Source: a virus. From it: a stretch of DNA of 23,932 bases. The notes below the pieces were generated by a model, which was given only the letters and a program-made list of their open reading frames with translations, was not told where the DNA came from and searched no databases. The position numbers were made by a program, and so were the translations under genes. The stretch is taken from positions 1-23,932 of IMG/VR virus record IMGVR_UViG_3300009183_000365; one strand, given 5' to 3'. Below, piece by piece: positions 22,001 to 23,932 of this stretch. Positions within the stretch are counted from its first letter, which is position 1. Each line of letters starts with the position of its first letter.

Positions 22001-23713
22001 AGTATAGTCGTAACCAATTATTGTTTTGTATGCAGGATCTGAAGCTGAAGCAGCAGCAATAGCATAAGTATTTTCATTAGTTGGGCTAGCATCACTAGTA
22101 ACTACTAATTTATTTGCAGGTGATGTAGTACCTATTCCTACATAACCTGCGGTGTTAATCCGCATTGCTTCAGTAGATGCAGGAGAAAAGATAATATTTG
22201 CAGGATAAGATCCTGTATTAATAGAATAGGTAGATAGAGTTAGTGTTGCTTCAGTAGTAGATAGTTGACTGTAATTTGAATTTGCACTAGCATTTTTATT
22301 TCTAATTGTTCCTATTACTTCTAATGCTGAAGATGGACTACTTGTACCAATACCAACATTACCCCCATATCCAGCATTAAAAAATGTATCATCTCCATAG
22401 TAAGATCCTATTTGAGAACGTAAAATACCATCTGTGTAAACTTTTATTCTACCCCCAGCAGTTCCACTATAATCTATAACAGCTACATTATATGAACCGT
22501 TTTGTGTTTTTACTGTAAATGTATCTTCAATTGTAGTAGCTTGATTTACATATAATGTTTCATTGATATATGCTGTTCCATTGACATGAAGTTTATAACT
22601 TGGACTACTAGTTCCAATACCTATATTTCCACTTGATTTTACAGTCAAGAGTGCATTAGAATACTGAGCAGAACTTACATCATTAGTAGTACCTGTTCTA
22701 GCAATTACATACCCCCCATCAAAATCAGTATAAGGAGTACCTGCAAACCAAGTAGATGCTACACCGCTCATGTGAACACCTGCTCCACGATAATTATTGT
22801 GGGAGTTTAACCATAATCTTGCAGCAGTATAGTTAACACTACCATCCGCTTGAACAGTTAAATCAGGTCCTACTGTAATAGAAGTATTTGTTGTTGCTCC
22901 TCTTCCAGTTACAGAAGCTAAAGTATCAGTCTCAGTGTATCCTGTAATATATCCACTATTATTTGTAAATTGGGATATATTCATACTACTCAAAGAACCA
23001 GCAGATCCAGTAGTATTTTGATTCCATGTTGGTATATTACCCGCATGATAAATGGTATAACCATTCCATTGAATAGATTTATCATTACCATTTAAAAAGA
23101 ACACAACAGCATTTCCACTGCTATCAAACATTCTAAGATTTAACTTAGAACCATTAGCGTTTGAACCTGCATTATAATGTGGATAATGATTACCATTAGC
23201 ATCATATGCTAAAAAGTAGTGATGTCCATTAAATTGATTACCTGTACTAGACAAAGTAATATTTGTACTTGTACTAGCACCACGACCTGTAACTGAAGCT
23301 AAGGTATCGGTCTCAGAATAAGAAGTAATATACCCTGGACCATTAGTTAATTGATTAAGATTAGTTAAGTTTCCAGTATGCCATACATCTGCATAAGAAC
23401 TGTAAGCACTAGCAGATCCAAATGTTTGTTGGTAAATACGCATTCCAATACCACTCTTAAGGAACATAACAAGATTGTCACTCCCCCCAGAAGAATCAGG
23501 ATAAGAACGTAAATGTAAATAATCAGCATAGGGAGCACTATTATTATTTGCCCAAGAAGTAAATCCAAATTGAAGATAACTAGCATTAGTCTCTGAAGGA
23601 GAGATAATTCTATTATCGTAACTAGCTAATTGTCCTGTTTGGTTATTTACGTAACCGGCTAGAGTAGCACTACCAGCAGTACCAGCGTAAGCTACACTCT
23701 GAGACCCAATGTT
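13420..23713 (-). repeat. Dispersed codon-identical repeat encoding N-I-G-S-Q
   Basis: The plus-strand 14-mer TGAGACCCAATGTT occurs at 13421-13434, 14414-14427, 15221-15234, 16379-16392 and 23700-23713, across both fibre genes, always encoding NIGSQ in the same codons (last base of the Gln codon is A in one). A near-copy, CTGAGACCCAATCT, lies at 19247-19260 inside the first S74 domain. Surrounding module sequence varies much more. Confidence 0.7.
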
Positions 23714-23932
23714 AGAAGTAGTTATTGCTGTTGCTGCTGCTTGATATCCTCCAGAAGCATGATTCCCCCAAGAATAAGCGGTGTTCCAGTTTGTGCTATT
23801 GCCCCCCGTTGCAGATATAACTCCACTTACGTCTAGTTTAGTAGAAGGGCTAGTTGTACCTATACCTATATTACCATCGGAAGTAATACGCATCTTTTCA
23901 GTTGGTGAACCTCCAGTGCCGAAAGTTAAGTA
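19073..23932 (-). CDS. Second giant tail-fibre protein with Peptidase_S74 end, 5'-truncated by window edge
   Basis: The frame continues to the last base (YLTFGTGGSPTEKMRITSDG...), so the ATG at 23893 is internal and the true start lies outside; 1619 residues are visible. Nine repeats of the form (N/Y)-x-GIGT-x-SP-x2-KL-x-V-x-G are spread along the chain, a hallmark of trimeric fibre shafts and heads of this kind. It shares TDTLASVTGRG, MNISQFTNNSGYITGYTE and NIGSQSVAYA modules with the next gene. The last ~91 residues are an S74 chaperone: SSSIKLKENVE (Ser and Lys in the SxKLK context), LGLIAEEVVTVYPEFV and a terminal coiled coil ELTQRIETLENNG. A role in adsorption is inferred. Confidence 0.88.
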   Translation of the reverse strand, partial: YLTFGTGGSPTEKMRITSDGNIGIGTTSPSTKLDVSGVISATGGNSTNWNTAYSWGNHASGGYQAAATAITTSNIGSQSVAYAGTAGSATLAGYVNNQTGQLASYDNRIISPSETNASYLQFGFTSWANNNSAPYADYLHLRSYPDSSGGSDNLVMFLKSGIGMRIYQQTFGSASAYSSYADVWHTGNLTNLNQLTNGPGYITSYSETDTLASVTGRGASTSTNITLSSTGNQFNGHHYFLAYDANGNHYPHYNAGSNANGSKLNLRMFDSSGNAVVFFLNGNDKSIQWNGYTIYHAGNIPTWNQNTTGSAGSLSSMNISQFTNNSGYITGYTETDTLASVTGRGATTNTSITVGPDLTVQADGSVNYTAARLWLNSHNNYRGAGVHMSGVASTWFAGTPYTDFDGGYVIARTGTTNDVSSAQYSNALLTVKSSGNIGIGTSSPSYKLHVNGTAYINETLYVNQATTIEDTFTVKTQNGSYNVAVIDYSGTAGGRIKVYTDGILRSQIGSYYGDDTFFNAGYGGNVGIGTSSPSSALEVIGTIRNKNASANSNYSQLSTTEATLTLSTYSINTGSYPANIIFSPASTEAMRINTAGYVGIGTTSPANKLVVTSDASPTNENTYAIAAASASDPAYKTIIGYDYTNDIGLIAAVRTGIGWRNLSIPQGSLGIGTYSPAYKLDVSGNSRTTGIHYVDTYLVTPYIYGGGPITMGNDVTITSATAWNASAARLNVGGTGDGRIQVRHIYGKSSASIAADHLWLQYQNTGSHVQIGDSGGGNHLYVSGNIYMGGYFGGNLVATQSWVNSQGFLTSVSDIWVNTAGDTMTGALTIQGGWASTILDGDNVVLRKPNYSSGGWARTLLNFQEYDTTSLFQIGGYGSNNTMTYGYLGSAYNTPTIKWYANKDVAFSGKIIIDDAADNNRYQKGGSFLNLRDPYNNIHLYNNGSGVYVDSPVHYFRSQAADYWMTLNSTGLGIGTQSPQSKLHVEGANDLLTLKMTSGGYNALTLSTTFGGGNNYTINPYITGISNGGFEIKDITNNVSRIAIAPSTGNVGIGTTSPSKLLEVAGDIMAGTSNKIGFRYSGGDSNFYNYITANNANPLTLVGGMWTATEATEGIRFSTYNGAALSILNNGNVGIGTVSPGYKLEVNGSVGGSPVNIARFTSGGAGGGTRGLTMYSDGSQLKLQVSDNVGGIGTWAFLNLNPDGGYVGIGTTSPGYKLDVNGTSRFSQLAYFDAAESINLYGVRGRFTNEYMHLYNKVGVGHPGGWGQGETNTPVYGLSTYGGINIGYGYDGTAVINTYTKINYNYGGGTYGTEAFTIRGTYPSLTLRSTNADNKWLFHSDGSGDLRFYQGSGVDTNSWTNYITFNRSGQIDAIGGNSSQWNTAYGWGNHASASYATTSYVTTQINNLVNGAPGALDTLNELATALGNDASFSTTVTNSIAGKVSKSGDTMTGNLQVNAKVGTLDNQGIYLRGNGDATHKIYFRTSDGGNVWEYNSPIKFEYYNNGVPLTRLTLDTAGNLTIGGFLTESSSIKLKENVETSEGNLEKVVNLRPVTYNKIGSQTTELGLIAEEVVTVYPEFVQYDESGEPVGVNYSRLTAALIGAVKELTQRIETLENNG

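Noticed and set aside
12145-23932. Many short ORFs in other frames inside the two fibre genes (for example 15366-15629 and 12717-12908 minus, 16420-16614 plus)
   Set aside because: They are out-of-frame shadows of repetitive fibre coding sequence with no start context or neighbours.
1-23932. tRNA genes, integrase, transposase or crAss-like phage assignment
   Set aside because: No cloverleaf, recombinase motif or inverted-repeat-bounded element was seen, and gene content and order do not support placing the phage in a named crAss-like group.

Overview
The window is a 23.9-kb piece of a tailed double-stranded DNA phage (Caudoviricetes). A host in the Bacteroidota is suggested by the promoters: several intergenic sites match the TTTG / TAnnTTTG signature of that phylum (spacing 19-20), and genes are generally preceded by A/T-rich sequence rather than strong Shine-Dalgarno motifs. 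The DNA is AT-rich and very densely coded, with genes usually overlapping by 4 nt (ATGA or GTGA). Both edges cut a gene. Nothing in the sequence shows tail morphology directly, and I do not assign a genus.

Positions 1-4864 (+ strand) are a replication operon: two paralogous small proteins of the 'EQAKEM' type (the first cut by the window edge), a 49-aa membrane protein, a T7-gp4-like primase-helicase, an 80-aa protein, a family B DNA polymerase with 3'-5' exonuclease, and a 117-aa unknown. It collides end-on with the minus-strand genes: the two stop codons overlap at 4859-4864.

Positions 8597-4859 (- strand) read, in transcription order: a single-protein spanin candidate, a PD-(D/E)XK-like protein, a DUF3310 protein, two unknown small proteins, a small-terminase candidate and the large terminase. 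The terminase has a lambda-like deviant Walker A motif.

Positions 8598-9137 are the only long gap without a confident gene. It holds a TAnnTTTG box for the spanin operon, a pair of 16-bp repeats 33 bp apart, a promoter-plus-hairpin unit, three 20-bp iteron-like repeats and, at its edge, a 9-bp inverted repeat across the stop codon of the next gene. That gene (9581-9138) encodes a coiled coil fused to a DnaA domain IV-like DNA-binding domain. Replication initiation or a regulatory switch are the obvious hypotheses for this block.

Positions 11167-9623 (- strand) are a run of eight tiny overlapping genes: three hydrophobic (holin-like or unknown membrane) proteins mixed with five strongly basic ones, including a DUF6321-type protein and a degenerate HNH-like protein. 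Upstream lie two single-gene units (92 aa and 168 aa), each with its own promoter; each promoter spacer contains a perfect dyad.

Positions 23932-12145 (- strand) are two giant, repeat-rich fibre or appendage proteins in tandem (at least 1619 aa and 2311 aa). Each ends in a Peptidase_S74 intramolecular chaperone domain. They share repeat modules and would build host-contacting trimeric fibres. No endolysin, capsid, portal, integrase, tRNA or CRISPR array is visible here.
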